This document shows positions 1 to 8,693 of a stretch of DNA of 64,000 nucleotides, in pieces. The number at the start of each line of letters is the position of its first letter. Position 1 is the stretch's first letter. The translations under genes were made by a program, and so were the position numbers. Source of the stretch: Lysobacterales bacterium (GTDB lineage Bacteria > Pseudomonadota > Gammaproteobacteria > Xanthomonadales > Xanthomonadaceae); assembly GCA_017302135.1 (NCBI GenBank), contig JAFLDZ010000009.1:56862-120861 (forward strand). The letters run 5' to 3'. Below the pieces are notes generated by a model. It made no database searches. It was not told where the DNA came from and was given only the letters and a program-made list of their open reading frames with translations.

Positions 1-47
1 CGCGGCAAGGCTTCGGGGGTGATGGTGATGAAATCCTTGTCGCTCAT
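1..47 (-). CDS. start of an unidentified gene (partial)
   Basis: An ATG at the right end of this stretch opens a minus-strand frame that runs out of the window after 16 codons (MSDKDFITITPEALPR). The G+C-rich codon use fits the neighbouring genes. The ITPEAL segment faintly recalls the start of HesB/IscA-type iron-sulfur carriers, but 16 residues are far too few to assign a family. The gene would be divergent from rpmB. Confidence 0.4.
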   Translation of the reverse strand, partial: MSDKDFITITPEALP

Positions 48-219
48 GACGGTCGCTCCGTGGCTTGGGCGTCGAATGCAGGCTGGCGGTGGCGTGCGCC
101 CTGCTCCCGGACAGGGTCATGGCGGCAGGCGCATTTTCACCTACCGGGACGCCAGTGTCGTCCTGGGCCGGCAAGAGACGGGAAAGGCCGGTTTCGCCGC
201 AGTCTTTTCAGCTAAGTGT

Positions 220-248
220 TTGCCGGCGAACGCTTTCCCGGGCATAAT
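220..248 (+). promoter_or_regulatory. possible sigma-70 promoter for rpmB-rpmG
   Basis: TTGCCG (220-225) and CATAAT (243-248) are separated by 17 bases, a good sigma-70 arrangement. It would give a leader of about 210 nt before rpmB. The rest of the 420-base gap (48-467) shows no gene and no clear structure to me. Confidence 0.4.
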
Positions 249-467
249 GCGCGGCTCGTTACGCCCGGCCCGCTTCATTACGGTCGGAGGGCCGGCCCGC
301 GATGCCGCCCGCCAGCGCAGCGACACCAAAACACATCCCGTCTCGCAAGGTGGCTGTCCGGACCGATCCGTCGATCCGTGCCGACACCGGGGCCGCCGTC
401 TCCCGGGCTATGGGAGGCCACCGCAGATCGCACGATCCGTCGCGCGTTCTTATCGATAGAGGTACGT

Positions 468-704
468 ATGTCCCGCGAATGCCAAGTGACCGGCAAGCGC
501 GTGCAGAGCGGCAACAACGTCTCGCACGCCAACAACAAGACCCGCCGCCGCTTCATGCCCAATCTCCACGAACGCCGCTTCTGGGTGGCTTCCGAGAACC
601 GCTGGGTGAAGCTCCGCGTCTCCGCCAATGCCCTGCGCACCATCGACAAGAACGGCATCGATGCCGTGCTCGCCGAACTCCGCGCACGCGGCGAAAAGAT
701 CTGA
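468..704 (+). CDS. rpmB: 50S ribosomal protein L28
   Basis: Structural protein of the large ribosomal subunit. The 78-residue product has the family hallmarks: N-terminal [10 protein letters not shown], the [11 protein letters not shown] basic segment and a C-terminal helix ending ELRARGEKI; the length is typical for bL28. The ATG at 468 gives the conserved N-terminus; the open frame extends further upstream but without L28 similarity. It is 13 bases upstream of rpmG in the usual rpmB-rpmG operon. Confidence 0.97.
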   Translation: MSRECQVTGKRVQSGNNVSHANNKTRRRFMPNLHERRFWVASENRWVKLRVSANALRTIDKNGIDAVLAELRARGEKI

Positions 705-717
705 GGAGGATTCAACC

Positions 718-882
718 ATGGCTTCCAAACGCGACAAAATCCGCCTGATTTCTTCGGCCGGTACCGGTCATTTCTACACGACCGACAAGAACAAGAAGAA
801 CACGCCTGCCAAGATGGAGATCAAGAAGTACGATCCCGTCGTCCGCAAGCACGTGATGTACAAGGAAGGCAAAATCAAATAA
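718..882 (+). CDS. rpmG: 50S ribosomal protein L33
   Basis: Large-subunit ribosomal protein bL33, 54 residues. Recognised from [20 protein letters not shown] and the [19 protein letters not shown] ending. No zinc-binding cysteine pairs are present, so this is the C-minus (zinc-free) form. An AGGAGGA ribosome binding site precedes the ATG. It is co-transcribed with rpmB and followed by a strong hairpin. Confidence 0.97.
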   Translation: MASKRDKIRLISSAGTGHFYTTDKNKKNTPAKMEIKKYDPVVRKHVMYKEGKIK

Positions 883-924
883 GTCCGCGCGACTTGTTCG
901 ACTTCTGATTTGTTTGACTTCCAC

Positions 925-954
925 GAAGCCCGCCGCATGGCGGGCTTCGTCGTT
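925..954 (+). terminator. rho-independent-like terminator after rpmG
   Basis: Perfect 10-bp stem GAAGCCCGCC / GGCGGGCTTC (925-934 and 939-948) with loop GCAT, followed by a short T-containing run. It lies between rpmG and the convergent DUF1579-like gene. Confidence 0.7.
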
Positions 955-1006
955 TCCGGGATGTCGCACCGCCCTGTTTCCAATACCCGTCGCTGTCGAC
1001 GTGGAT

Positions 1007-1495
1007 TCACGCCGATATGCGTACGAAATCCATCGTCCAGTTGGTTTCCCAACTATTCCCGCCATCGGCTGAAAAGGCCTGCTCCCATCGCGCGGCGTCC
1101 GCGTCGAGAAGCGTCCACGTGAAACGGACTTTGATCGGCGTACCGTCGAACGTGTCGTCTGCGTAAAACAAGCCTGTTCCACCCTCGAATCGTCCAACGA
1201 CGGGAACGTCCAGGTGATGCGGCCGCCGCCCATCCAGCCACCAGATCGCCCACGTACCCGTCGCGGGATCGAATGCGCGCATGGCGACGGCCCGGTACGC
1301 GCCATCGGGCAGTTCCAGCATATTGTCTTCGAGATTGCCGAAGCCACCCAGGATCTTCCGGGTGGTCGATGTTCCCTCGAATTCAACCCAAGCGGTGCAA
1401 CCGGAGAGTCGTTCTTTGACACGGCGATGATAGACACGCCAATCGCCGATCAAGAAATCGAAATCGTCCGCACTGGACGTGTGCCGATCGCTCAT
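1007..1495 (-). CDS. DUF1579-like protein, cytoplasmic
   Basis: 162-residue protein of the DUF1579-like type (lipocalin-like beta-rich fold of unknown function). It starts with the family pattern DFLIGDWRVYHRR and ends WETNWTMDFVRISA, with many W/F/Y in alternating strands. No signal peptide. It overlaps the preceding related gene by four bases (ATGA), so the two are translationally coupled and probably arose by duplication. Function unknown. Confidence 0.75.
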   Translation of the reverse strand: MSDRHTSSADDFDFLIGDWRVYHRRVKERLSGCTAWVEFEGTSTTRKILGGFGNLEDNMLELPDGAYRAVAMRAFDPATGTWAIWWLDGRRPHHLDVPVVGRFEGGTGLFYADDTFDGTPIKVRFTWTLLDADAARWEQAFSADGGNSWETNWTMDFVRISA

Positions 1496-2079
1496 GACAC
1501 TCGCGTCCAATCCATGAACCACTGTCCCTGCCAGGTCTTGCCGTCGTCGTAAGACAGCGCCTGGTGCCAGCGGCAGGACTTCGGTGTGATCCTGTCCCAT
1601 ACGCCGCGAACCTTCATCGGTTTGTCGCCATCCATGTCGTCGGCGACGAAAGTCCCGGCACCGTCGACGAACACGCCGGTGGTTCCGGGCGTGGTCAGTA
1701 CGCCGGACTTCGCGTTGACCCAGAAGTCCGACCACACACGTTTTTCGACATCGAGCAGGCGCAGGCCCATGCCGCTGAAGTTGCGTGCGGGGATGCGCAG
1801 CTCTTCGATGCTGCCGACACCGCCAAGGATGGTCCAGCAGGTCGCCTCGCCTTCGAACACATCCCAGTCGTCGGTACCCAAGGTCTTCAGGCGGCGATGC
1901 TGGATCTTCCACTCGCCTGCAAGGAAGTCGAAATCCCCGGGTTTGCCGTAGGGCGCCTCGGCAGCCGCATCGATCGTCGAGGCAAGGGCGCTGCCTGTTC
2001 CGGTGACGCAGACCGCCAGCCCGGCGGCGGCGGTTTTCAGCAGGGTGCGGCGGGAATCGTCGGCGGGGGCGTGGCTCAT
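1492..2079 (-). CDS. DUF1579-like protein with Tat-type signal
   Basis: 195 residues. The N-terminus DDSRRTLLKTAAAGLAVCV has a twin-arginine followed by a hydrophobic stretch and an ALA-S cleavage site, indicating Tat export. The mature part repeats the pattern of the downstream gene (DFLAGEWKIQHRR and GKTWQGQWFMDWTRVS). The start at 2079 is chosen because it gives a complete Tat signal; longer in-frame starts lie in the regulatory gap. It is divergent from the WYL regulator gene and probably controlled by it. Confidence 0.75.
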   Translation of the reverse strand: MSHAPADDSRRTLLKTAAAGLAVCVTGTGSALASTIDAAAEAPYGKPGDFDFLAGEWKIQHRRLKTLGTDDWDVFEGEATCWTILGGVGSIEELRIPARNFSGMGLRLLDVEKRVWSDFWVNAKSGVLTTPGTTGVFVDGAGTFVADDMDGDKPMKVRGVWDRITPKSCRWHQALSYDDGKTWQGQWFMDWTRVS

Positions 2080-2125
2080 GGCGGTGCTCCGATCGTAAGA
2101 AGTGCCGAGACCATAGCCGCCAATA

Positions 2126-2144
2126 CCTGACAACTATCGTCAGG
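2126..2144. promoter_or_regulatory. palindromic operator between DUF1579 genes and WYL regulator
   Basis: CCTGAC (2126-2131) and GTCAGG (2139-2144) form a perfect inverted repeat with a 7-base spacer in the centre of the divergent intergenic region. A CTGACA/TGTCAG-type element fits what I recall for YafY-family regulators, so this is probably the autoregulatory operator (inference). Confidence 0.6.
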
Positions 2145-2187
2145 AATACACTTGCAGTCTGCACACCGTGAACCGGAACGAGTTGCC

Positions 2188-3147
2188 ATGCGCGCGAGCC
2201 GTCTGCTGTCGATCCTGATGCTGCTGCAGCTGCGCGACCGGCTGACCGCCGAGGCGTTGGCGGCGGAGTTCGAGGTTTCGGTGCGCACGATCTATCGCGA
2301 CATCGACAAGCTCGCCGAAGCCGGCGTGCCGGTGTACGCCGATCGCGGCCCGGGGGGTGGCTTCCGCCTGATCGATGGCTACCGCACGCGCCTGACCGGG
2401 CTCGCGGCGGACGAGGTGGAGGCATTGTTGATGATCGGATTACCCGGGCCGGCGGCAGCGCTGGGCATGGGCCCGGCGGCGTCGAATGCGAGCCGGAAAA
2501 TGCTTGCCTCGCTGCCGCGATCTTCCGGCGACATGGCCGGGCGGATGGGCGCGCGTTTCCACCTCGATCCGGTCGACTGGTATCGCGACGACGAACCGTT
2601 GCAGCAGCTGCCCGCGATCGCCCGCGCGGTGCTCGACCACAGCGTGCTGGCGATGACCTACGACAGCTGGCGCGGCGTCCGCGAGCGGGTGGTGGAACCC
2701 TTCGGCTTGGTGCTGAAAGCCGGCGCCTGGTATCTGGTTGCGCGCAGCGAAGGCGTCGCGCGGATCTACAAGGTCGCGAACATTCTGCGGCACGAAGTTC
2801 AGGACACCCACTTCGAGCGTCCGCCCGACTTCGATCTCGACTCATGGTGGTCGGCGGAGACCGCGCGCTTCGAAGCTGGGCTGCGCACCGGCACCGCGCA
2901 GTTGCGGGCGACGGCATTGGGCTTGAAACGGCTGTCGCAGCTCGGCGCGTTCGCGCAGCGTGCGGTGCAGACGGCGGCGCCGGCCGACGACGCAGGTTGG
3001 TCGAGTCTGTCGCTGCCGATCGAAACCATCGATCACGCCGCGCTGACCCTGCTCGGTATCGGTCCGGAGGTCGTGGTGCTGGCGCCGGACGCGCTCAGGC
3101 TGCGGCTGCAGGATCTCGCCGCCGACATCGTCGATCGCTGCGCATGA
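2188..3147 (+). CDS. YafY-type HTH/WYL-domain transcriptional regulator
   Basis: 319 residues. An N-terminal winged helix (about residues 1-60: RASRLLSILMLLQ ... VSVRTIYRDIDKLAEAGVPV) is followed by a glycine-rich turn (GPGGGFRL) and a central WYL domain (around 140-210, LAMTYDSWRGVRERVVEPFG and AWYLVARSEG). WYL domains bind a small ligand and regulate the adjacent gene. The ATG at 2188 starts directly before the HTH. It is divergent from the two DUF1579-like genes with the palindrome at 2126-2144 between them. Confidence 0.88.
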   Translation: MRASRLLSILMLLQLRDRLTAEALAAEFEVSVRTIYRDIDKLAEAGVPVYADRGPGGGFRLIDGYRTRLTGLAADEVEALLMIGLPGPAAALGMGPAASNASRKMLASLPRSSGDMAGRMGARFHLDPVDWYRDDEPLQQLPAIARAVLDHSVLAMTYDSWRGVRERVVEPFGLVLKAGAWYLVARSEGVARIYKVANILRHEVQDTHFERPPDFDLDSWWSAETARFEAGLRTGTAQLRATALGLKRLSQLGAFAQRAVQTAAPADDAGWSSLSLPIETIDHAALTLLGIGPEVVVLAPDALRLRLQDLAADIVDRCA

Positions 3148-3229
3148 GTGCCGCGACTTTCGTCGAAGCCGCCCGCCTGCGCCAGCGCGCGCCGTACACT
3201 CGCCGGACTGCTGTTTCGACGGGGCGCGC

Positions 3230-6200
3230 ATGATTCCAGGCTGGGTACTGCTGCTGGTGTCGCTGAGCTATGTGGGCGTGCTGTTCGCGGTCGCGTATCT
3301 GGGCGATCTGCGCGGCGCAATGCCGCGCTGGCGCTGGGCGCGGCCATTGATCTATTCGCTGGCGCTGGCGGTGTACTGCTCGTCGTGGACGTTCTACGGC
3401 GCGGTCGGCACCGCCGCGCGCACCGGGCTGGGCTTTCTGCCGATCTATCTCGGTCCGCTGCTGATGCTGATGTTCGGCTGGCGCATTCTCGAACGCCTCG
3501 CTTTGATCTCCGGCGAACACCGCATCGTGTCGATCGCCGATTTCCTGTCGTCGCGCTACGGCCGCGCGCCCGGGCTCGCGGCGCTGGTCGCGGCAGTGGC
3601 GCTGATCGCCGCAGTGCCCTACGTCGCACTGCAGTTCAAGGCGGTGGCGATGAGCGTCGAAGTGCTGGCGCCGGGCAGCGACGATGCGCTGTTCGCCGAC
3701 CCTGCGCTGTACGTCGCGCTGTTGCTCGCGGTGTTCGCGATCCTGTTCGGTACGCGCCAGATCGATGCCACCGAACACCATCGCGGCATGGTGCTGGCGG
3801 TGGCGCTGGAGTCGCTGGTGAAGCTGCTCGCATTCGTCGCCATCGGCATCTTCGCGCTGCTGCATCTGCCCGGCGATGCACCGCTTGGCGCGCGCGTCGC
3901 TGAAGCCGCGCGCGTGGTGACCGCGCCGGGATTGCCAACCGGTTTCATCGCACAGACGCTGATCGCGTTCGCCGCGATCATCTGTCTGCCGCGCCAGTTC
4001 CACGTCGCGGTGGTCGAATGCCAGGACCCCGCCGATATCCGCCCGGCGCGCTGGTTGTTCGGCGGCTATCTCGTGATTTTCAGCCTGTTCGTCGTGCCGA
4101 TCACGCTGGCAGGGCAGTCGCTGCTGGCCGGCAGTGGCGTGTCGCCCGACACCTATGTGCTCGCGCTGCCGCTGGCGCTGGATCAGGAAGCACTGGCGCT
4201 GCTGGCCTACATCGGCGGGTTTTCCGCAGCGACCGGCATGGTCATCGTGTCCAGCGTCGCGCTCTCGACCATGGTCAGCAACGATCTGGTGATGCCGCTG
4301 CTGTTGCGCAACGGCGTGCTGTCCGAAGGCGGCGGCATCGATCGGCAAGTGCTGTGGGTGCGGCGCGTGACGATCCTCGCGCTGGCACTGATGGCCTACG
4401 GTTATCACCGCAGTGCGGCGGTGGGCGACAGTCTTGCGCAGCACGGTCTGCTCGCATTCGCGGCGGTGGCGCAATTCGCGCCCGCGTTGATTGGTGGCCT
4501 CTACTGGCGTGGTGCCAGTCGTGCCGGTGCGTTCGCGGGATTGCTGCTCGGCGCGCTGACCTGGGCGTACACGCTGCTGTTGCCGGTGCTGGCGCAGAGC
4601 GGCGTGGTCGGCAGCGACTGGATCGAACACGGCCCGCTCGGTATCGGTTGGCTGCGCCCGCGACAGCTGTTCGGCCTGACCGGCTGGGATCCGCTCACCC
4701 ACGGCGTGTTCTGGTCGCTGCTGTTCAATGTCGGCGCGCTGTTCCTGGTCTCGGCGCAACGCCGGCCGCGCCTGCAGGAACAATTGCTGGCCGCGACCTA
4801 CCTCGATCCCTACGCGCAGCGCTCGCCGCTGGGGCCGGGCGGATGGGCGGGCAGCATCCGCAGCGGCGATCTGCTGGCCTTGGCCGAACGCATCCTCGGC
4901 GAGCGTCACGCGCGCCGCGCCTTCGACGAATACGCGCAGGGCCAAGGCCGCCAATGGCAGCCGGAGCAACTCGCCGACCGCGCGCTGATGCAGTTCACCG
5001 AACGGCAGCTGGCGTCCGCGATCGGCGCGGCGTCGGCGCGGCTCACGCTCACCAGCGCACTGCGCGGCTCCGGCATGGAGCTGGGCGAAGTGGTGTCGCT
5101 GCTTGACGAAGCCAGTCAGGAATTGCGCTTCAACCGCCAGGTGTTGTCGACCACGCTGGAGAACATCAGTCAGGGCGTGAGCGTGGTCGATGCCGACATG
5201 TGTCTCATTGCATGGAACCGCCGTTATCAGGACATGCTCGGTTATCCCGACGGCATGCTTTACGTCGGCCGGCCGATCGCCGAACTGATCCGCTGGAATG
5301 CAGAACGCGCGGAATTGAGCGTCGCCGATCCGGCCATCATCGACGACATCGAAGAGCAGGTGCGGCGCAGGTTGGAGCATCTGCGCGTGGGACAGCCTTA
5401 CGTGTATCAACGCGTGCGCGGCAACGGTCAGGTGATCGAAATGCGCGGGCAGCCGCTGCCGGGCGGCGGCTACGTCACCAGCTTCAGCGACATCACCGAT
5501 TACAAGCGCGCCGAGCAAGCCTTGCGCGACATCAACGAGACACTGGAACAGCGCGTCGAACTCCGCACCCGCGAAGCCGAAGCCGCGCAGCAGTCGAAGA
5601 CCCGCTTCCTCGCCGCCGTCAGTCACGACGTGCTGCAGCCGTTGAACGCCGCGCGCCTGTTCGCATCGGCGCTGCGCGAAACCGTCGATCACGACGAACG
5701 CACGCATCTCGCCGAACGCGTCGACACCGCACTGCGCGCAGCCGAAGATCTGCTCGACGGCCTGCTCGATGTCTCGCGGCTCGATGCCGGCGCATTGCAG
5801 CCGGAACTCACCCATTTCGATGCCGCCGAACTGCTGCAGGAGCTTGCCGCACAGTACGCACCCAGCGCAGCGGGTCGCGGTCTCACGCTGCGGGTGCATG
5901 CGGGTACGGATGTATTCGTGCGCAGCGACCGTCGTCTGCTGCGCCGCGCGCTGCAGAACTTCCTCGCCAACGCCTTGCGCTACACCCGCGAAGGCGGTGT
6001 GCTGCTCGGTCTGCGTCGACGCGGGCAACAGATCGAATGCCAGGTGTGGGACACCGGCCCCGGCATTCCGGAACATCATCTGACCCAGATCTTCGAGGAA
6101 TTCCGCCGCTTCGATCAGCCCGGCGTCGGCGGCGAACGCGGTCTCGGCCTCGGTCTTTCCATTTGCCAACGCATCGCGCGCACGCTCGACCATCCGCTGC

Positions 6201-6682
6201 GCGTGAACTCGCGCGTCGGCAGCGGCAGCGTGTTCTCGATCCGCGTACCGGTCGGCGCGATCACCCGGCAACCCGTGCTGCGCGAGATCGTGCCGGCCCC
6301 CGACGCGCTCGCCGGCCTGCGCGTGCTGTGCGTCGACAACGACCCGGAAATCCTCGACGGCATGCGCGCCCTGCTCGGCCGCTGGAAAGCGATCGCGCTT
6401 ACCGCCGCGACCGTCGACGAAGCGCTGGCGCATATCGATGCCAGCGATCCCGAATCGCTACCGGATGTCGCCCTCGTCGATTACCACCTGCATGACCGGC
6501 TTGACGGTCTTGGTGTGATCGCCGAGCTGCGCCGTCGCGCGAAGCGAGATCTGCCTGCGGCGCTGTTGACCGGCGATGGCAGCGACACGCTGAAGCACGC
6601 CGCGCGCGAATACGGATGCGCGGTGTTGACCAAGCCGGTGAAGCCGGCGTCGCTGCGGGCTTGGTTGGGGGCTTGGGGGTGA
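3230..6682 (+). CDS. crbS: CrbS-like hybrid sensor: symporter domain + PAS + histidine kinase + receiver
   Basis: 1150-residue inner-membrane protein. Residues 1 to about 480 form a multi-span sodium/solute symporter (SSS) domain; a coiled linker and PAS domain follow (about 610-740, with QEL(R)FNRQVLSTTLENISQG). The HisKA H-box SHDVLQPLN places the phosphorylated histidine at H799. The HATPase has DTGPGIP and GLGLGLSIC. A C-terminal receiver (about 1020-1150) carries D1084 in ALVDYHLHD. This architecture is that of CrbS, which in other gammaproteobacteria works with the LuxR-type regulator CrbR to control acs. Here crbR-like and acs genes lie 4.4 kb downstream. The gene symbol rests on architecture and context. 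Confidence 0.85.
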   Translation: MIPGWVLLLVSLSYVGVLFAVAYLGDLRGAMPRWRWARPLIYSLALAVYCSSWTFYGAVGTAARTGLGFLPIYLGPLLMLMFGWRILERLALISGEHRIVSIADFLSSRYGRAPGLAALVAAVALIAAVPYVALQFKAVAMSVEVLAPGSDDALFADPALYVALLLAVFAILFGTRQIDATEHHRGMVLAVALESLVKLLAFVAIGIFALLHLPGDAPLGARVAEAARVVTAPGLPTGFIAQTLIAFAAIICLPRQFHVAVVECQDPADIRPARWLFGGYLVIFSLFVVPITLAGQSLLAGSGVSPDTYVLALPLALDQEALALLAYIGGFSAATGMVIVSSVALSTMVSNDLVMPLLLRNGVLSEGGGIDRQVLWVRRVTILALALMAYGYHRSAAVGDSLAQHGLLAFAAVAQFAPALIGGLYWRGASRAGAFAGLLLGALTWAYTLLLPVLAQSGVVGSDWIEHGPLGIGWLRPRQLFGLTGWDPLTHGVFWSLLFNVGALFLVSAQRRPRLQEQLLAATYLDPYAQRSPLGPGGWAGSIRSGDLLALAERILGERHARRAFDEYAQGQGRQWQPEQLADRALMQFTERQLASAIGAASARLTLTSALRGSGMELGEVVSLLDEASQELRFNRQVLSTTLENISQGVSVVDADMCLIAWNRRYQDMLGYPDGMLYVGRPIAELIRWNAERAELSVADPAIIDDIEEQVRRRLEHLRVGQPYVYQRVRGNGQVIEMRGQPLPGGGYVTSFSDITDYKRAEQALRDINETLEQRVELRTREAEAAQQSKTRFLAAVSHDVLQPLNAARLFASALRETVDHDERTHLAERVDTALRAAEDLLDGLLDVSRLDAGALQPELTHFDAAELLQELAAQYAPSAAGRGLTLRVHAGTDVFVRSDRRLLRRALQNFLANALRYTREGGVLLGLRRRGQQIECQVWDTGPGIPEHHLTQIFEEFRRFDQPGVGGERGLGLGLSICQRIARTLDHPLRVNSRVGSGSVFSIRVPVGAITRQPVLREIVPAPDALAGLRVLCVDNDPEILDGMRALLGRWKAIALTAATVDEALAHIDASDPESLPDVALVDYHLHDRLDGLGVIAELRRRAKRDLPAALLTGDGSDTLKHAAREYGCAVLTKPVKPASLRAWLGAWG

Positions 6683-6839
6683 GGCTGTTAGATGTTGCAG
6701 GGTGGATCTATCGACAAGATTTTTTTCTGGACTGGTAGGCTGTTGATGTACCCGATTGCGGGTGATAACCATGGTTAGGCTGCCAACACTTTTCGTCTTT
6801 GCAATCACGTAACAAACAAGCCATGAGAGGCCAATCACG

Positions 6840-8192
6840 ATGAAGATTCGGAAGGTGAAATGGAAAGATCACCCGGTACTAGGCGATCTTCTTCTGGACT
6901 TCATCAATACAGCTTCTGGACAACCTTTTGGGACGATCATCTTTGCAGGTGAAAACGGGACGGGTAAATCAACAATTCTTGAAGATCTTGGTTCGTTCTT
7001 AAATATCGGATCCTTCGAGAAGTTTGAATATATCGAATATACGGTAAATGGAAATATCTACAAAGCCGTTCCAACCACTGATGGAACAACCCATCCAAAT
7101 TTCTTCGATGTCACCAACTCAGATGGCTCAACTCAGAGAATCCGCTCAGACAAAAACAACAATCGTGATGAAATAAAAAACAACGTCCTCGACCCGAGGC
7201 ATTACGGTTGCGTATTCTCAAAAGCAAGATCCGACTATAAGACTAAGAAAATCACTTCCACGTCTATTAGTGCGCTTGATACAGATAAGTACGACACTGA
7301 TATCGACGATGATTTCACATCCTTGAAGCAGTTGATTGTTGACGTTGTAAATCAAGACAACGCTGATTACATGGAGATAAACAAGCTCTTGGGTGCATCG
7401 CCGAAGTCATGGCCAGATTACTATCCGACATCAAAAATATACCGTTTCAAAAATTCCTTCGACAATTTTTTTGAAAGTCTAGCCTATGAAAAAGTGATTG
7501 ACGAAGCCGGCGAAAAGACTATCAAATTCGCAAAGAATGGGAAATCTATTCCAATAGACAAGTTGAGTACCGGAGAAAAGCAAATTGTGTTTAGAGGAAT
7601 ATTTCTTCTAAAAAATAGCGGCGTTCTTGAAAACGCCGCCATCATGATTGATGAGCCTGAGCTCAGCATGCACCCAAAGTGGCAAGAGAAAATACTGCAG
7701 TACTACATCGGGTTATTCACGACCGATGCTGGAGCGCAGAAAGCACAACTGTTTTTCGCAACGCACTCTGATCACGTATTGAAACATGCCCTCACCGACC
7801 AAGCAAACAACCTCGCAATCGTGCTTGAGCGTGATGGCGAAAACATCAAAACAAGAAAGATTGACTCACCATCTGTTTTGCCAAGCATTACGAGCGCAGA
7901 AACAAATTATCTTGCATTCGACCTGATCTCAAATGACTATCACATCGAGCTCTATGGCTGGCTACAAGACAAAGAATCAAGAAATTCTGTTAAGTCTTGT
8001 GACGAATTCATTCTCGCGCAGCAGCATTACAGCCCAGCAATTCATGCTAAGCCATCGAATTTCGGGAGGGCAAACTACAGTTCGCTTCCTACCTACATTA
8101 GAAACGCCATCCATCACCCGGATTCTGGAAACACCTTCACTCAGGCCGAGCTCCGGAGGTCTATCAAGTTGCTAATAGAGCTTTGCAAGTAA
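6840..8192 (+). CDS. AAA ATPase with ABC-type signature; candidate defence protein
   Basis: 450-residue soluble ATPase of the SMC/ABC-like AAA group. Visible motifs: Walker A GENGTGKST (residues 37-45), ABC signature-like LSTGEKQ (about 241-247), Walker B IMIDEPE (about 269-275) and H-loop ATHSDH (about 311). The last 110 residues lack ATPase motifs and contain R421-N-A-I-H-H426, which fits the Rx4H motif of HEPN ribonucleases. Codon use is markedly A+T-rich compared with every neighbour, so the gene was probably acquired by transfer. It stands alone between the crbS-like gene and a repeat-rich gap. No partner nuclease or methylase is next to it. Function in phage defence or abortive infection is inference. 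Confidence 0.8.
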   Translation: MKIRKVKWKDHPVLGDLLLDFINTASGQPFGTIIFAGENGTGKSTILEDLGSFLNIGSFEKFEYIEYTVNGNIYKAVPTTDGTTHPNFFDVTNSDGSTQRIRSDKNNNRDEIKNNVLDPRHYGCVFSKARSDYKTKKITSTSISALDTDKYDTDIDDDFTSLKQLIVDVVNQDNADYMEINKLLGASPKSWPDYYPTSKIYRFKNSFDNFFESLAYEKVIDEAGEKTIKFAKNGKSIPIDKLSTGEKQIVFRGIFLLKNSGVLENAAIMIDEPELSMHPKWQEKILQYYIGLFTTDAGAQKAQLFFATHSDHVLKHALTDQANNLAIVLERDGENIKTRKIDSPSVLPSITSAETNYLAFDLISNDYHIELYGWLQDKESRNSVKSCDEFILAQQHYSPAIHAKPSNFGRANYSSLPTYIRNAIHHPDSGNTFTQAELRRSIKLLIELCK

Positions 8193-8248
8193 GCTCCTCG
8201 TGGGAAGCCTAACAATTTGTTCAAGCCGACGCCGCGTTTCGGCAGGTC

Positions 8249-8383
8249 CGTAGGGTGGGCTTTATGCCCACCACCGTGATGCTTGAATGATGATGTCAAT
8301 CGATTCCATATCTGAAGTTAGGCTACGATCATCGTGTGCGATAACCGATCAGTCGCAATGGTGGACATAAAGCCCACCCTACG
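8249..8383. repeat. 135-bp palindromic intergenic repeat, copy 1
   Basis: CGTAGGGTGGGCTTTATG at the left end is mirrored by CATAAAGCCCACCCTACG at the right end. The interior holds GCTTGAATGATG and GCTACGATCAT. Related elements occur at 35401-35529 and 50517-50639. It has no coding capacity and is MITE-like in form. Confidence 0.65.
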
Positions 8384-8408
8384 CGCTGAACATCGCGGTC
8401 CATTCAAT

Positions 8409-8563
8409 GATGGGTATCGCTGCGCTCCACCCATCCTACGAAAGGCGTCGCCGATCGGTGGCGTAGATGCAGAGTGCATAAGCAAAGCGTCATGCGCCTT
8501 TCGGCAATTCCGGTGCCGTTGAAGCGCAATGGCGCATGACGCCTTCGGCTTATGCGCCCTACG
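8409..8563. repeat. further dispersed intergenic palindromes
   Basis: A segment beginning ATGGGTATCGCTGCG (8409-8440) is followed by an inverted pair: GCATAAGC...CATGCGCC (8476-8498) against GGCGCATGAC...GCTTATGC (8531-8555). These are short, self-complementary, non-coding sequences of the kind dispersed in Xanthomonadaceae genomes. Together with the preceding repeat they fill most of the 500-base gap 8193-8693, which holds no gene. Confidence 0.5.
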
Positions 8564-8693
8564 AAAAGCGTTGCTGATCAAGCCGGGGATTTCGGATGGG
8601 TGAGGCCCGCTCCGAGGTCACGCGCATGGCACTGGACTACAGCGCTCGGCAGTTCATGAATTGGCCGTATTTCCGTGTTAACTTCGTTTCCCG

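Noticed and set aside
3095..6433. Very long open frame on the minus strand (1112 codons) opposite the crbS-like gene
   Set aside because: The plus-strand frame has full SSS, PAS, kinase and receiver motifs. The minus-strand product is R/Q/H/A-rich without any domain, the usual shadow of a G+C-rich gene.
6840..8192. PrrC/RloC or Septu (PtuA) identity for the AAA ATPase
   Set aside because: No zinc-hook, no PrrC-type anticodon nuclease motifs and no PtuB HNH partner next to it; only a general AAA plus HEPN-like call is supportable.
8249..8563. Possible CRISPR array in the repeat-rich gap
   Set aside because: The repeats are inverted and of unequal spacing, with no regular direct repeats or spacers and no cas genes nearby.
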